This document shows, piece by piece, positions 34,404 to 43,826 of a DNA stretch of 57,660 nucleotides (position 1 is its first letter; each line of letters opens with the position of its first letter). The position numbers were made by a program, and so were the translations under genes. The stretch lies in assembly GCA_964607765.1 (NCBI GenBank), contig CAZSNT010000048.1:1-57660 (forward strand), given 5' to 3'. The stretch is from CAZSNT01 sp964607765 (GTDB taxonomy: Bacteria > Verrucomicrobiota > Lentisphaeria > Oligosphaerales > JABHEG01). The notes under the pieces were generated by a model that was not told the DNA's origin, made no database searches, and was given only the letters and a program-made list of their open reading frames with translations.

Positions 34404-35855
34404 ATGCACATTCCACGCCGCAAGCCGCTGACGGCCCGAGTCGGTCTGGTTGCTGTCGGACACCATACCTACTGGAGTCAGTTCGAGGGATTGCTCGACG
34501 AGTTGATGGCCAAGTTCGACGTGCTCGCCAAGCGTGTAGCGGGGCACGACGTCGAGGTCGAGACGTTCGGCATGCTCGACCACGCCGAGCCGGCCTATGC
34601 CGTGGTGCCGCGTATCCGGGCGGCGGACCTGGACTTGCTGTTCGTGGACATGGTCACGTACGCCACGTCGTCGACGTGGGGTGTCCTGGTGCGCGAGCTC
34701 GACCTGCCCATTGTCCTGGTCGCGCTCCAGCCCATGGCGGCCATGGACTACGCGCACGGCTCGACGTACATGCAGCTGTGCAATGACGATTTCTGTTCCG
34801 TGCCCGAGTTCACCGGTGTTGCGATGCGCATGGGACGGCGCGTGCCGCCCGTCATTCTCGGCACACTCCACGACGATCCTGTTGCCGATGCGGAGATCGC
34901 GGAGTGGTGCCGCATCGCGCACGTACTGCATGACTTGCGTCGGGCGCGGCTCGGGCTGATGGGGCACGTTCTCGAGGCCATGCTCGACATGCACACCGAC
35001 CCGACCGCGGTGACGCGCGCGTTCGGCAGTCACGTTGTGCTGTGCGAACCCGATGAGGTGCTGACCGAGTACCGGCGCGTTGACCCGGCGGTCGTGGCAC
35101 GCAAGAAGGAGGAGATCCTCGGCTTTTTCGATACGCCCGACCCGGTGAGCGATCCGATCACGAGCAAACTCACTGACGCGGATCTGGAGCAGGCGGCGCG
35201 CGCCGCCGTGGCGCTCGACGGCTTCATTGCGAGCCGGAGTCTGGACGGCCTGGCCTACTACTACGAAGCCGAAGAGGGCTCGGACATGCGTCGGCTCGTC
35301 ACCAACTTCACCGTCGGCAACTCACTGCTCACCGCGGCCGGGTTCCCCATGTGCGGTGAGTTCGACATCAAGACGTGCATTGCCATGCTGATCATGGATC
35401 GGCTGGACATCGGCGGCAGCTTCGCGGAGTTCCATCCCATCGACTTTGTTCGGGACTCCGTGCTCGTCGGGCATGACGGGCCGCACCACATCAACATCTC
35501 CGAAGGCAGGCCCGTGCTGCGCAGCCTCGCCAAGTACCACGGCAAGCCCGGCAGCGGCGCCAGCGTCGAGTTCCAGCTCAAGGAAGGGCCGATCACCATG
35601 CTCAGCATCGGGGTGAAGGCGGACGGGCAGTTCAAGTTCGTGCTGGCCGAGGGCACATCATTGCGCGGCCCCATCCCGCCGACGGGTAACACGAACACAC
35701 ACGGCAAATTCGAGCCGGACGTGCGCACATTCCTGAAACGCTGGGTCGCAGAGGGGCCGACGCATCACTTTGCGCTCGGCATCGGGCATCACGCCGCAAC
35801 CATCGCGAAGATCGCAGACTGCCTGGGTGTCGAAAGTGTCGCTGTCACGGCGTGA
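34404..35855 (+). CDS. L-arabinose/L-fucose isomerase-like protein
   Basis: 483 residues, near the length of AraA. ARVGLVAVGHHTYW opens the first Rossmann-like domain, LDLLFVDMVTYATSS resembles the sugar isomerase second domain, and the C-terminal half has the metal-site positions: GEFDIK (about 317), VGHDGPHH (about 355) and THHFAL-GIGHHA (about 453), corresponding to a catalytic Glu and His residues of AraA. The family converts aldoses to ketoses with Mn. GAAAGG precedes the ATG. Substrate could be arabinose, fucose or a related sugar; placing it behind a sulfatase fits a sulfated fucan or arabinan product, but this is inference. Confidence 0.78.
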   Translation: MHIPRRKPLTARVGLVAVGHHTYWSQFEGLLDELMAKFDVLAKRVAGHDVEVETFGMLDHAEPAYAVVPRIRAADLDLLFVDMVTYATSSTWGVLVRELDLPIVLVALQPMAAMDYAHGSTYMQLCNDDFCSVPEFTGVAMRMGRRVPPVILGTLHDDPVADAEIAEWCRIAHVLHDLRRARLGLMGHVLEAMLDMHTDPTAVTRAFGSHVVLCEPDEVLTEYRRVDPAVVARKKEEILGFFDTPDPVSDPITSKLTDADLEQAARAAVALDGFIASRSLDGLAYYYEAEEGSDMRRLVTNFTVGNSLLTAAGFPMCGEFDIKTCIAMLIMDRLDIGGSFAEFHPIDFVRDSVLVGHDGPHHINISEGRPVLRSLAKYHGKPGSGASVEFQLKEGPITMLSIGVKADGQFKFVLAEGTSLRGPIPPTGNTNTHGKFEPDVRTFLKRWVAEGPTHHFALGIGHHAATIAKIADCLGVESVAVTA

Positions 35856-36113
35856 CCACGGCGCGGCGCGCTACGGTGCAGGGCTCAAGCGGTAGTCGGG
35901 CGTTACGACGCTGTCGGTCTCGTGCGGGTCACTGAGTCACACCGGCATTGAGTCATTCCCGCGTTCCAGCAGGGCCGACCCTCTGAGTGCCCCGCCGCCT
36001 GGCTTCCGCCCGCGGGCTGCTGTTGCATCTTGCGCCTGCTGTTTCTCTACGCTACGTTCTGCCGCAGCCAGTGGCGTTGCTGGCGTACATCATCAGGATA
36101 GGAGAGTGTCATC

Positions 36114-37433
36114 ATGCCGTGCAACGGTCTCTCGTGCTTTCTGCGCTCTGTGGCGGCCGTGACGTTGTGGCTCGTCGCGGGCGTTGTGCCGCTTGGGCTT
36201 GCTGCGGACGCGCCGGACGGGGCGCGGCTGGTCGCGTCGGAGGAGCCGGGTTGGCCGCAGTGGCGCGGCGCGCGACGCGACGGAATCAGCACGGAGACCG
36301 GCCTGCTGCAGGCGTGGCCGGCTGCGGGGCCGAGCGAATTGTGGCGCGCTGGCGGTTTGGGGCGCGGCTACTCGTCGCCGATCATCACGGGCGGCACGCT
36401 TTACATCACGGGCGACGTGGGTGAGGAGCTGCGAGTGTTCGCGCTTGACCTGGCCGGGAAGCTGAAGTGGCAGACCACGGCGGGCAAGGCGTGGCGCAAA
36501 TCGTGGCCGGGCAGCCGGGCAAGCTGTGTCTACGCCGGTGGACGTCTGTACTTGATGGACGCGTTCGGCCGTGTTGCGTGCCTGGATCCGACGGACGGCC
36601 GCGAGCTGTGGGCGGTCGACATTGCCACACACTTCGAGGGCAAACTGCACGTCTGGGGGTTGGCCGAGTGTCTGCTTGTGGACGGGCCGCGTGTGATTGT
36701 GACCCCGGTGGGCAGCAAAGCGCTGATGGCCGCGCTCGATCGGGAGACTGGCGACACGGTGTGGACCACCGCCCCCATCCCGGACGACAAGCACGCGTAC
36801 GCCTCACCGATCCTGTTCGAACGCGCGGGCCGGCGCCAGATTGTGTCATACAGTTCGGGGCACCAATTCGGGGTCGATGCGGAAACCGGCCAGCTTCTGT
36901 GGAAGTTGCCGTGGGGGACGGGACGCGCGATGATCGGGCCCATGCCCATGCTCGACGGCGATGCGATCATCACCAGCGCCTCGAGTATCAAAGGCGGCAT
37001 CACGGCACGGATCCGCCTTGCAGCGGTCGCGCAGGACGTGACGGCTGAACGGCTGTGGAGTGCGCCCGTGGACGATCTGCACGGCACCGCGGTCCTGCTT
37101 GGCGGACGCATTTACAGCTCAGGGAACAGGACACACAAAGGCTGGGCCTGTATTGATGCCGACACGGGCAACATCCTGTACCGGTCGGAGGGGCTGGCCA
37201 GGGGCTGCGTGATCTACGCGGACAACCGGCTGTATTGCCTCAGTCAGGACGGTATCATGTCCCTGTTCGAGCCCGGCGAAGACGCCTTTCACAGCCGCGG
37301 TCAGTTCCGGCTCGTGCCGAAGCCGAGGAAGCCCGACGTGTGGTCGCACCCGGTCATCTGGAACGGCCGGCTGTACCTGCGCTACCACGACACGCTTCGG
37401 TGTTTCGACGTTCGGCGCGGAAACAAGAACTGA
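36114..37433 (+). CDS. Secreted PQQ-like beta-propeller protein
   Basis: 439 residues with a signal peptide (about 1-31, ending GLAAD). WPQWRGARRDGIS near the N-terminus is the standard opening of PQQ-binding-like repeat proteins in planctomycete-like bacteria. Blade motifs follow: LYITGD-LRVFALDLAGKLKW, LYLMDAFGRVACLDPTDGRELW, ALDRETGDTVW and CIDADTGNILYR. PQQ-dependent dehydrogenase activity is not implied, as most such proteins lack the catalytic residues; a scaffold or BamB-like role is possible. GGAGAG lies before the ATG. The DinB gene begins 11 nt after its stop. The 258 bp upstream hold no gene or repeat that I can see. Confidence 0.82.
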   Translation: MPCNGLSCFLRSVAAVTLWLVAGVVPLGLAADAPDGARLVASEEPGWPQWRGARRDGISTETGLLQAWPAAGPSELWRAGGLGRGYSSPIITGGTLYITGDVGEELRVFALDLAGKLKWQTTAGKAWRKSWPGSRASCVYAGGRLYLMDAFGRVACLDPTDGRELWAVDIATHFEGKLHVWGLAECLLVDGPRVIVTPVGSKALMAALDRETGDTVWTTAPIPDDKHAYASPILFERAGRRQIVSYSSGHQFGVDAETGQLLWKLPWGTGRAMIGPMPMLDGDAIITSASSIKGGITARIRLAAVAQDVTAERLWSAPVDDLHGTAVLLGGRIYSSGNRTHKGWACIDADTGNILYRSEGLARGCVIYADNRLYCLSQDGIMSLFEPGEDAFHSRGQFRLVPKPRKPDVWSHPVIWNGRLYLRYHDTLRCFDVRRGNKN

Positions 37434-37444
37434 GGGACGGACGG

Positions 37445-38020
37445 ATGGGTGAGAACCGCGCGCAAACAACACGACCAAGGCGATACGAGCTGCCCGTGCC
37501 GGTCGGGTTTGCCGACCCGGTAGTGGCGCGGTACGCAGCCGCTCTTGACGAGCTGTCGGAGCGACATTTCGACTTGATTGCCGATTTGCCTGCCGCAGCT
37601 TTGGACTTCCTGCCCGCCGGCGCGCCGAGCACGATCGCGATGATTACGGGGCACCTGGCGCAGGGGGAGGCGTTCTGGGTCACGCGCCTGATCGGCGTGC
37701 CGCTTGATCCGGCGTTGGCGAAGGACGTGGCGGCGGCCCGGACTTCGCGCCCGTCGCCGTTCAATGCCCAGGCACTGATCCAGCTCTGCCGTCGCACTCG
37801 TGCCGAACACACGGTACCGGCGCTGGCCGCGGTGACAGACGCGGCCGGCCGGATCAACGATGCTGATCGCGTGCTCACGCCGGCCGGTGTGCTCATGCAC
37901 CTGATTTGGCACTGGACCTACCACAATGGCCAAACCGGCCTGCTCCGCATGCAGGCAGGGCATGGCTACAACTGGGGGTTCCACCCGCGGGTAACCGGGT
38001 TCGCCTCCGTCACTCCCTGA
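37445..38020 (+). CDS. DinB-family protein
   Basis: 191 residues forming the four-helix DinB/YfiT-like fold. His residues lie where the family binds a metal: MITGHLAQGEAFW in the second helix and HLIWHWTYHNGQTGLLRMQ near the C-terminus. The family includes bacillithiol-, mycothiol- and glutathione-dependent transferases and many proteins of unknown role. It lies 11 nt behind the PQQ-like gene and has GAGGGAC before the ATG, so the two are probably co-transcribed. Confidence 0.82.
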   Translation: MGENRAQTTRPRRYELPVPVGFADPVVARYAAALDELSERHFDLIADLPAAALDFLPAGAPSTIAMITGHLAQGEAFWVTRLIGVPLDPALAKDVAAARTSRPSPFNAQALIQLCRRTRAEHTVPALAAVTDAAGRINDADRVLTPAGVLMHLIWHWTYHNGQTGLLRMQAGHGYNWGFHPRVTGFASVTP

Positions 38021-38046
38021 CCACAGAGTACTGTCCAGCTCCAGAG

Positions 38047-38166
38047 TCAGTCGAAGAGGCGCAGCTGTCGATCCTCGGGTGCGGACTTCCGGCGCGTGCG
38101 GCGGTCGTCGAACACTGTCCTGCCACCGTAGTGCAGCGGAAGGTCTGCCGAAGCGCGTCGTGGCAT
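38047..38166 (-). CDS. Possible 39-residue basic protein behind the large glycoside hydrolase gene
   Basis: ATG at 38166, 13 nt after the stop of the large hydrolase gene; AGGAGA, which overlaps that stop codon (TAGGAGA), gives a good ribosome site at 9-nt spacing. The product is strongly charged, rich in Arg, and ends in RQLRLFD. I recognise no family. Good initiation signal and operon position support translation; the short length and high GC mean that it could be chance. The long antisense frame across it is not credible. Confidence 0.4.
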   Translation of the reverse strand: MPRRASADLPLHYGGRTVFDDRRTRRKSAPEDRQLRLFD

Positions 38167-38179
38167 GTTGGGCGGTCTC

Positions 38180-41170
38180 CTAGTCCGCGGGCTCGATGCG
38201 GCAGGCGAGATCGCGCGTGACCTCGGGGATCGGGAGCTCCAGCACGCCGTTGGTGCACGTCGCCTGGTCAGCTGCCTCCCATGTGCCTGTCCACGTGTCA
38301 AACCACCGTACGCGATAGGAGCCATCCGGCAGCTCGCCCAGCTGCGTCCTCATGCCCTTGACGGGGATCGGCTTCTTGCCTTCGTAGAGGGCGCGCCACG
38401 TGTTCGAGATGTTCTGGATCCACAGATAGACTGCATCGTCCGTGCGCAGCCCCACGGCGCGGAGCGGCCTCATGCGCTCGAACAGGACCACGCCGTCCAC
38501 CACATAGGTCACCTCCAACCGATCCTTGCCCTGCGCCTCCGGCGTGATTTCGTGCCGACCGGGGCCAAGTTCCACAACGATCGCTTCGTTGTACGGCGTC
38601 CGCCAGTTGTCCCACTGCTCGATGTACTCGGACGTGGGGTCGAACTGCTTCCCGGCAGGGAACGGCTTCTCGATCGTTCTCTTGCCATCCACGGTCACGA
38701 TGAGCTTGTTCGACTCGTCCCCGACCGAGCGGGTGACACGGATCACGAACCGCCCCGTTCCCTCCACGTCCAGCACGAACGTGGGCGGCGCCTTGCGCTC
38801 AGCGGCGCAGTTGAGGTTGCCGCGGATCATGGCCGCGTTGTCGATGACCCCGTCGGCGCCGATGTGGAAGCGTGTCACGGGCGGTCTCTCGTAGGCGTAG
38901 GCGGAGGACGTCGGGATGATGAAATCGATTGCGTGGCTTCCCTGGGGCGGCGTCACATAGTCCGGCGCCCCGATCTCGCAGGCCCGGAGTCGTGGATCAG
39001 TCCACGGCAGGTGCCGTGCGTACTCCGCAAACGGTGCGTACTGCCAGTACAGGTCCTTGCCGTCCAGATAGCTGCCCACGTACCACCAGGCGCCGGCGCC
39101 CGCCCCGCCGGCGAATGCCGCGCCCCACAGCCCGTTGTGAAGTTGAACGCCGGTGGGGTCGAAATCGGCCCGGCCAGGATTGAAATCCGGGCCGATCCCG
39201 TACTCGCCCAGGAAGAAGGGCTTGCCGTGCTTGTCCGTCAGGCGACGCGTCAGCTCCACAATGTGCGGCACCAGCTCGCTGCGGCCGTAGTGGTGTTCCT
39301 GGACAATCTCCATCTCCGGCAGCTCCCAGATGCGGCCTACCAAGCTGGGATTCGGCTGGAGACTTGTCGTGATGGGGTGTGCCCAAAGGTCCGTTGCACG
39401 AAGGTATCGGCCCATTTCGCGGTGCCAGGCCACCATGGCGTCGAGTGTGGGTTCGCGGCAAACGGTTTCGTTCCAGAGCTCCCAGCTCATCAGATGCGGG
39501 TGGTAGCCCCAGCGCGCCACGCAGTATCTGAGCTTGTTACGGAACGTGCGGCGTGTCTCTTCGTGCGACCAGAACTCCTCCGGCGTGTCGCACAACCCCC
39601 CGTTTTCTTTCAGGTAGTGGTTGTAGGGGCGCCGCCAGCCTTGCCGGGAGTTGTTGACATTCGCGTTGGCGTTGTCGATGCAGTGCATGACGTAGAGGCC
39701 GTGCTCCGCGGCGAAGTCGTAGATGCGGTCTATCTCCCAGCACGTTCGCTGATGGTAGTAGCCGAGGCCCAGGTAGCCTGCGGCTTCGTCCGGGGTCATC
39801 TCGATGGCAAACCACCACGAGTCCATGCGCAGCCTCAGGAAGTTCCCGCCGGCCTCGGCGAGTTTCGTCATCCATGGCTTGGCCTGGTCGAGACGATCGG
39901 TCGGCATCGGATTGCCCAGGCGTGTGTTGACGAACAGGTTGAATCCGCTCGGCACGTAAGGCTCACCGTTCTCGAACTCGCAGTACAGCGGGTTGGTTTC
40001 GCTGACGCGTATGAAGCCGCGTGCCTTCCGAGGCGTGCAGGTAAACACCCCCGCAGGGCTGGCTGCCGTTTGGCCGCGGCTCTTCACTGTGACGGTGTAC
40101 TCGTGGCGTCCGGGCTCGACAGGCGTGAACCGCGCTTTCCAGATCGGCGTGCCTGAACGCCGGATCTCTGTCTCTGCCTGTTCGAAGTGCTGGTACAGGA
40201 AGGCTGGCAGGACAATCCGGTTGCCTGACGGCACACGGAATTCCGCTACCACATCGATCTGGTCAGGATCGAACGGATTGTCGTATGTCCCGTTCACCTC
40301 GAACGTCAGTTCGAACTTGCCGTACTGCGCGATTTGTTCGGCATCTGCCTGAACGTCGCCGAGCCGCAATGGTTGGCGCTGCGCGAACCCCCGGTCGCGC
40401 AAACGCTGCTCGCGCGCGACGACGGCCTGCTTCCGTGCTTGCTGTGCCATGGCTTCCAACTCCTCTGTGTTCGCGGGGATCACGCTCAGTCGCACGCCTG
40501 CCGAAGCGCGGCTGGGTGCTGTTCCCACCTCGCGCTCGATACGCAACCGGAACGACTTGTGCGGGTCGGCCGACCAGTCGGTGAGGAGCCACGTGACGTT
40601 GCGGCCGTCGAGCACGAACCGGATGCGGTGCGTACCGGTCAGGAACGTCACGGCGCTCACGCCGCTCTCGAGCACGCGTTTGCCGCCCGCTTCGACGCGT
40701 CCGAACCGCGTTCCGTGCGCTGTCTCTGCCTTGTACCTGGCCCCGGTCAGCAGTTCGCCGGGGATGTCGAGGAAGTAGTAGTTGGCCGTTGCGCCCGAAT
40801 CCGCGGCCACGTCCCAGCTGACGTCCCAGGCAACACCGTCATCACCGACCTGCACCGTCTTCGTGCAGGAGAGCACGTTGGGCATGGATTCGGAAACGAT
40901 GACGCGCGCGGGAACACCGACCATCTTCACCGTCTTCGAACTGCCGTAACTGTAGATGGCGCGCCAGGTCGGTTTGGGATTGACCAACTGCAGCGCTTCG
41001 TAGTTCACGATGCGCGTGCCGGCCCAGCTGACCGAGTGGCTGCCCGTGTCCGACACGTCAACGGTGTATTTGCCACGCGCAAGCCGACCGCCTTCGGCAG
41101 CGTGAGCGGCCAATGTGAGGGCCACCGTCAGAGCGACGGCGACTCTCGATCTGCGGTGTGTGAACCCCAT
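38180..41170 (-). CDS. Secreted glycoside hydrolase, DUF5060-like domain plus clan-A (GH5-like) TIM barrel
   Basis: 996 residues with a signal peptide (about 1-25, LTLAAHAAEG). Residues about 25-260 are an unassigned beta domain. About 275-390 resembles DUF5060 (FELTFEVNGTYDNPFDPDQIDV), usually found in front of GH5-like barrels. About 390-720 is the barrel, with the acid/base Glu in SWELWNE (about residue 568) and the nucleophile Glu in FFLGEYG (about 655). C-terminal beta modules follow, with FVLDVEGTGRFVIRVTR and DAVYLWIQNISNTWRAL. It probably cleaves an extracellular beta-linked polysaccharide. A small basic ORF follows its stop. It is divergent from the methyltransferase-like gene at 41375. 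Confidence 0.83.
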   Translation of the reverse strand: MGFTHRRSRVAVALTVALTLAAHAAEGGRLARGKYTVDVSDTGSHSVSWAGTRIVNYEALQLVNPKPTWRAIYSYGSSKTVKMVGVPARVIVSESMPNVLSCTKTVQVGDDGVAWDVSWDVAADSGATANYYFLDIPGELLTGARYKAETAHGTRFGRVEAGGKRVLESGVSAVTFLTGTHRIRFVLDGRNVTWLLTDWSADPHKSFRLRIEREVGTAPSRASAGVRLSVIPANTEELEAMAQQARKQAVVAREQRLRDRGFAQRQPLRLGDVQADAEQIAQYGKFELTFEVNGTYDNPFDPDQIDVVAEFRVPSGNRIVLPAFLYQHFEQAETEIRRSGTPIWKARFTPVEPGRHEYTVTVKSRGQTAASPAGVFTCTPRKARGFIRVSETNPLYCEFENGEPYVPSGFNLFVNTRLGNPMPTDRLDQAKPWMTKLAEAGGNFLRLRMDSWWFAIEMTPDEAAGYLGLGYYHQRTCWEIDRIYDFAAEHGLYVMHCIDNANANVNNSRQGWRRPYNHYLKENGGLCDTPEEFWSHEETRRTFRNKLRYCVARWGYHPHLMSWELWNETVCREPTLDAMVAWHREMGRYLRATDLWAHPITTSLQPNPSLVGRIWELPEMEIVQEHHYGRSELVPHIVELTRRLTDKHGKPFFLGEYGIGPDFNPGRADFDPTGVQLHNGLWGAAFAGGAGAGAWWYVGSYLDGKDLYWQYAPFAEYARHLPWTDPRLRACEIGAPDYVTPPQGSHAIDFIIPTSSAYAYERPPVTRFHIGADGVIDNAAMIRGNLNCAAERKAPPTFVLDVEGTGRFVIRVTRSVGDESNKLIVTVDGKRTIEKPFPAGKQFDPTSEYIEQWDNWRTPYNEAIVVELGPGRHEITPEAQGKDRLEVTYVVDGVVLFERMRPLRAVGLRTDDAVYLWIQNISNTWRALYEGKKPIPVKGMRTQLGELPDGSYRVRWFDTWTGTWEAADQATCTNGVLELPIPEVTRDLACRIEPAD

Positions 41171-41374
41171 CGTGCGCTCCGTTTTTGCCCAAACTACGGC
41201 CAGTTTGCCGCACTTGCCACCGGCAATGCCCCCCGAATACTCGTCACGGGGTCGCCCAGATAGGTCGTGGGAGCGCCCTGCTGGCCTGGCCGGCCGTTGA
41301 ACAGCGGGGGACGCGTGTTATTGTCAGAGCTTCCTTCGGCAGTCAGCCGGGCCCGGCAAGGAAAGCAGACGACC

Positions 41375-42124
41375 ATGACGACCCCCTGCGAGTTTCGTGC
41401 GCGCGATTGGGACAGCTACGCGATGGTTTACAGCGATCCGCATCGTGAGCTGGAGCCTGCCGCGCAGGAGGCGACGGTGGTGCACGAGGCGCTGTCGGCT
41501 CTCGAGGGGGCCGGCATCCTTCCGCGCACCGACTATGACGCTGCGCGGTTCCTGGCGTTCCGCCAGGCGGTGCGTGAGCATTTCGAGATTCCGTGGACGG
41601 CCATCACTCCGCGTTTGCAGCGAGTGATCTACGCAATCAATGCCGTTGCGCAGCCTTCGGTGATGGTGGCTGCGGGTGTGTTCTGCGGCAACACGTTTAT
41701 ATGCAATGCGGGCGCCGCTGCGGGCCCGGGCAGATGCTACGACGCCCGGGACCTGGTCGGTGTCGAGATCAAGCCGGAAGAGGCCGAGCGCGCGGCACGC
41801 AACGTGGCGCGCATCGACCCGGAACGCCGCGCCCGCATCGTTACCGCCGACGCGGTGTCATTCGTCGCAGACTACCCCCATGCCATCGACCTGCTGTACC
41901 TCGACGCCAGCGCGGAAGGCGCTGCGGGCAAGACGATCTACGAGGACATTTTGCGGGCGTGTTACGACAGATTGCCGGCGGGTGCCCTCGTGCTCGCCCA
42001 CAATAGCGTCAACGGTGGCGAGAAACTGAAAGGCTACCTGGCTTTCGTGCGCGACCCCGGCCATTTCCGCGCCAGCATAAACATAATTGTCGACAAGGAA
42101 GGCCTGGAAGTGTCGCTGCGATAG
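41375..42124 (+). CDS. Class I SAM-dependent methyltransferase-like protein
   Basis: 249 residues. The order PSVMVAAGVFCGNTF (motif I region, with GVFCGN in place of the usual ExGxG), DLVGVEIKPEEAERAARNV (acidic end of strand 2), IVTADAVSFV, then IDLLYLDASAEG (motif for strand 4) matches the Rossmann fold of O-methyltransferase-like proteins. The C-terminus LPAGALVLAHNSVNGGEKLKGY also fits. The glycine motif is atypical, so SAM binding should be tested. The ATG at 41375 is preceded by AAGGAAAG; earlier in-frame codons are not credible. Substrate unknown. Confidence 0.72.
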   Translation: MTTPCEFRARDWDSYAMVYSDPHRELEPAAQEATVVHEALSALEGAGILPRTDYDAARFLAFRQAVREHFEIPWTAITPRLQRVIYAINAVAQPSVMVAAGVFCGNTFICNAGAAAGPGRCYDARDLVGVEIKPEEAERAARNVARIDPERRARIVTADAVSFVADYPHAIDLLYLDASAEGAAGKTIYEDILRACYDRLPAGALVLAHNSVNGGEKLKGYLAFVRDPGHFRASINIIVDKEGLEVSLR

Positions 42125-42197
42125 GCGAAACCTGTGCGGGTCGAGACGCCCGAGACATCAGCGAACACGGGTGCATTCCGTATTGAGGGCGGGCGTG

Positions 42198-43826
42198 TCA
42201 GCCCGAGTGGGGCTCCGTCAGCTCGTCCCCCGGGCCGTTCATGAGCGCACTGTGTCCGTTGTGTCCGTTCACTGCGCAGGCTGAGCGCTTGGCTGCCGCG
42301 ATGCGTTGCGCGGTCTTTTTCCCGGCGAGGACCGCGGCCAGCAATGCGACAACGGCCAGATGGGATCGCAGCAGGTCCGGCGGCAGCACGAACACAGCAG
42401 CCAGCACTTCCCACACCAGGCCAACCAGCGGCGCGACAGCACAGAACCATAGCAGTGTACAGAGCGCGAAGGTCTCGTCAGAAACCGAGTCATGCCTCTC
42501 CGGCGACGTTCCGCTCTGCCGTTCACTGAAGTGCATTGCGGTGTGCAGGCGGCTGGAGGGGATGAACGTGCGCGGTACTCGCAGCAGGTCTCGCCATGCT
42601 TGTTCGGCGAGGGCGAGATCACCGCTGCGTTCCGTGTCCATCGCTTTCTTGAACAGCTTGGTGGCCTCGGTGTCGAGGAGGTGCTTGAGGTCGGCGAGCA
42701 AGCTGGTCGCGTATTCCAGGTCGGACGTCTGCAGGGCATCGGCCACATCCGAGACGGCTTCCCAGCGGTCGGCGGCCATCCAGGTACGGATCGTGTCGAT
42801 CAGTTCGAGGGCGAGCCGTTCGTGCAATCCGGTCTGGTTGCCCTCGAACAGCAGGTCTGCCTCGGCCGGCCCGACATTCAACGTATGATGCGGCATGCTG
42901 AAAGCCTGGAGCTGCTCGAGCGCAGCCAGGGCCTCGACGTATTGCTTCTGGTCAAGAAGTCTGTCCGCTTCGCCCAGTCGCCGATCCCGTTCTCTCAGGC
43001 GCTGCCGGCACTCGATCAAGGCGTCGCGTCGCTTCTCGCCCAACGCGCCGCAGTCCCATTTCGGGCAGTTCTGCAGTTCGTCCAACGCGCGGGCCAGAAG
43101 GCGGTTTTCCATGGCGATGTCGGCCCGAGCCAGCGCGGTCTCGAGCCGCCGCTGCTCCACCTTGAATGACACGATGACAGTGGATGCATGGTCGCTCATG
43201 TCGTCGCCCAGTGCATCCTTGAGCTGCTGGATTGCCGTATCTGCTGCCTCCACGTCGTGGCCCACAACGGCGATACACAGCTGCTGCTCGAGGAGGTCTC
43301 GCACCCAGGTCTTGGCCGCCTCGCAGGCGACGCGAAGTCGGTTCGGCAGGAACGCTGTGTCCAGTTCGAGTTTGCGCAGGGCTTTCACGATGCCAACAGC
43401 TCGCCTGGCGTCGGATTCCTGCTCACACTCGGCGAATTCCGCGAGCTGCTGCTCGAACTCGCCGAGGAGCTTGTCACGCTTCATGTTAATGTCTACGCCG
43501 CAGTGCGGACAGTACTTCACGCCGACCCGGATTGCCTGCTGGCATTTGGGGCACGGTCCATGTCCGCATCGACCACAGTTGAAGCAATAGGCATTCGCTG
43601 CCGCGTTACCCACGCCGCAGTCGGGGCATTTCCATGTTTGCTCCTCCAACTCCGCGACCGGAGGCGCGCCCAAAATGGAGGCAGCCCTGGCTGCGTCGGC
43701 TTCATCGACCAACAAATTCTGTTGCTCTTCCGACACGGCCTGTTGTGCGGCGCGTGGTTCCGCTGCGTCCGGGTCGCCCTTCTCCCGGTCGGCGAACCGG
43801 CGTCGTTGGAGTCGAACTATCTTCAT
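42198..43826 (-). CDS. Zinc-ribbon protein with long helical middle and C-terminal membrane helices
   Basis: 542 residues. Four CxxC pairs near the N-terminus (C67/C70, C81/C84, C92/C95, C106/C109; CPDCG, CFNCG, CPKCQ, CPHCG) make two zinc ribbons of the double-zinc-ribbon type. About residues 115-450 are charged, helical and TPR/coiled-coil-like, with no recognisable catalytic motif. Two hydrophobic helices (about 465-515: LWFCAVAPLVGLVWEVLAAV and LAVVALLAAVLAG) end in a basic tail. This suggests a membrane-tethered cytoplasmic scaffold. The ATG at 43826 has AAGAG upstream; an earlier start adds a Cys/Arg-rich leader that looks non-coding. Function unknown. Confidence 0.7.
   Translation of the reverse strand: MKIVRLQRRRFADREKGDPDAAEPRAAQQAVSEEQQNLLVDEADAARAASILGAPPVAELEEQTWKCPDCGVGNAAANAYCFNCGRCGHGPCPKCQQAIRVGVKYCPHCGVDINMKRDKLLGEFEQQLAEFAECEQESDARRAVGIVKALRKLELDTAFLPNRLRVACEAAKTWVRDLLEQQLCIAVVGHDVEAADTAIQQLKDALGDDMSDHASTVIVSFKVEQRRLETALARADIAMENRLLARALDELQNCPKWDCGALGEKRRDALIECRQRLRERDRRLGEADRLLDQKQYVEALAALEQLQAFSMPHHTLNVGPAEADLLFEGNQTGLHERLALELIDTIRTWMAADRWEAVSDVADALQTSDLEYATSLLADLKHLLDTEATKLFKKAMDTERSGDLALAEQAWRDLLRVPRTFIPSSRLHTAMHFSERQSGTSPERHDSVSDETFALCTLLWFCAVAPLVGLVWEVLAAVFVLPPDLLRSHLAVVALLAAVLAGKKTAQRIAAAKRSACAVNGHNGHSALMNGPGDELTEPHSG

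Noticed and set aside
36114..37433. PQQ-dependent alcohol dehydrogenase
   Set aside because: Only the propeller repeats are seen. I could not find the catalytic and calcium-binding residues of true quinoprotein dehydrogenases, so only the fold is claimed.
38165..40156. Long plus-strand open frame opposite the GH5-like gene
   Set aside because: Antisense shadow; the catalytic Glu motifs are on the other strand.
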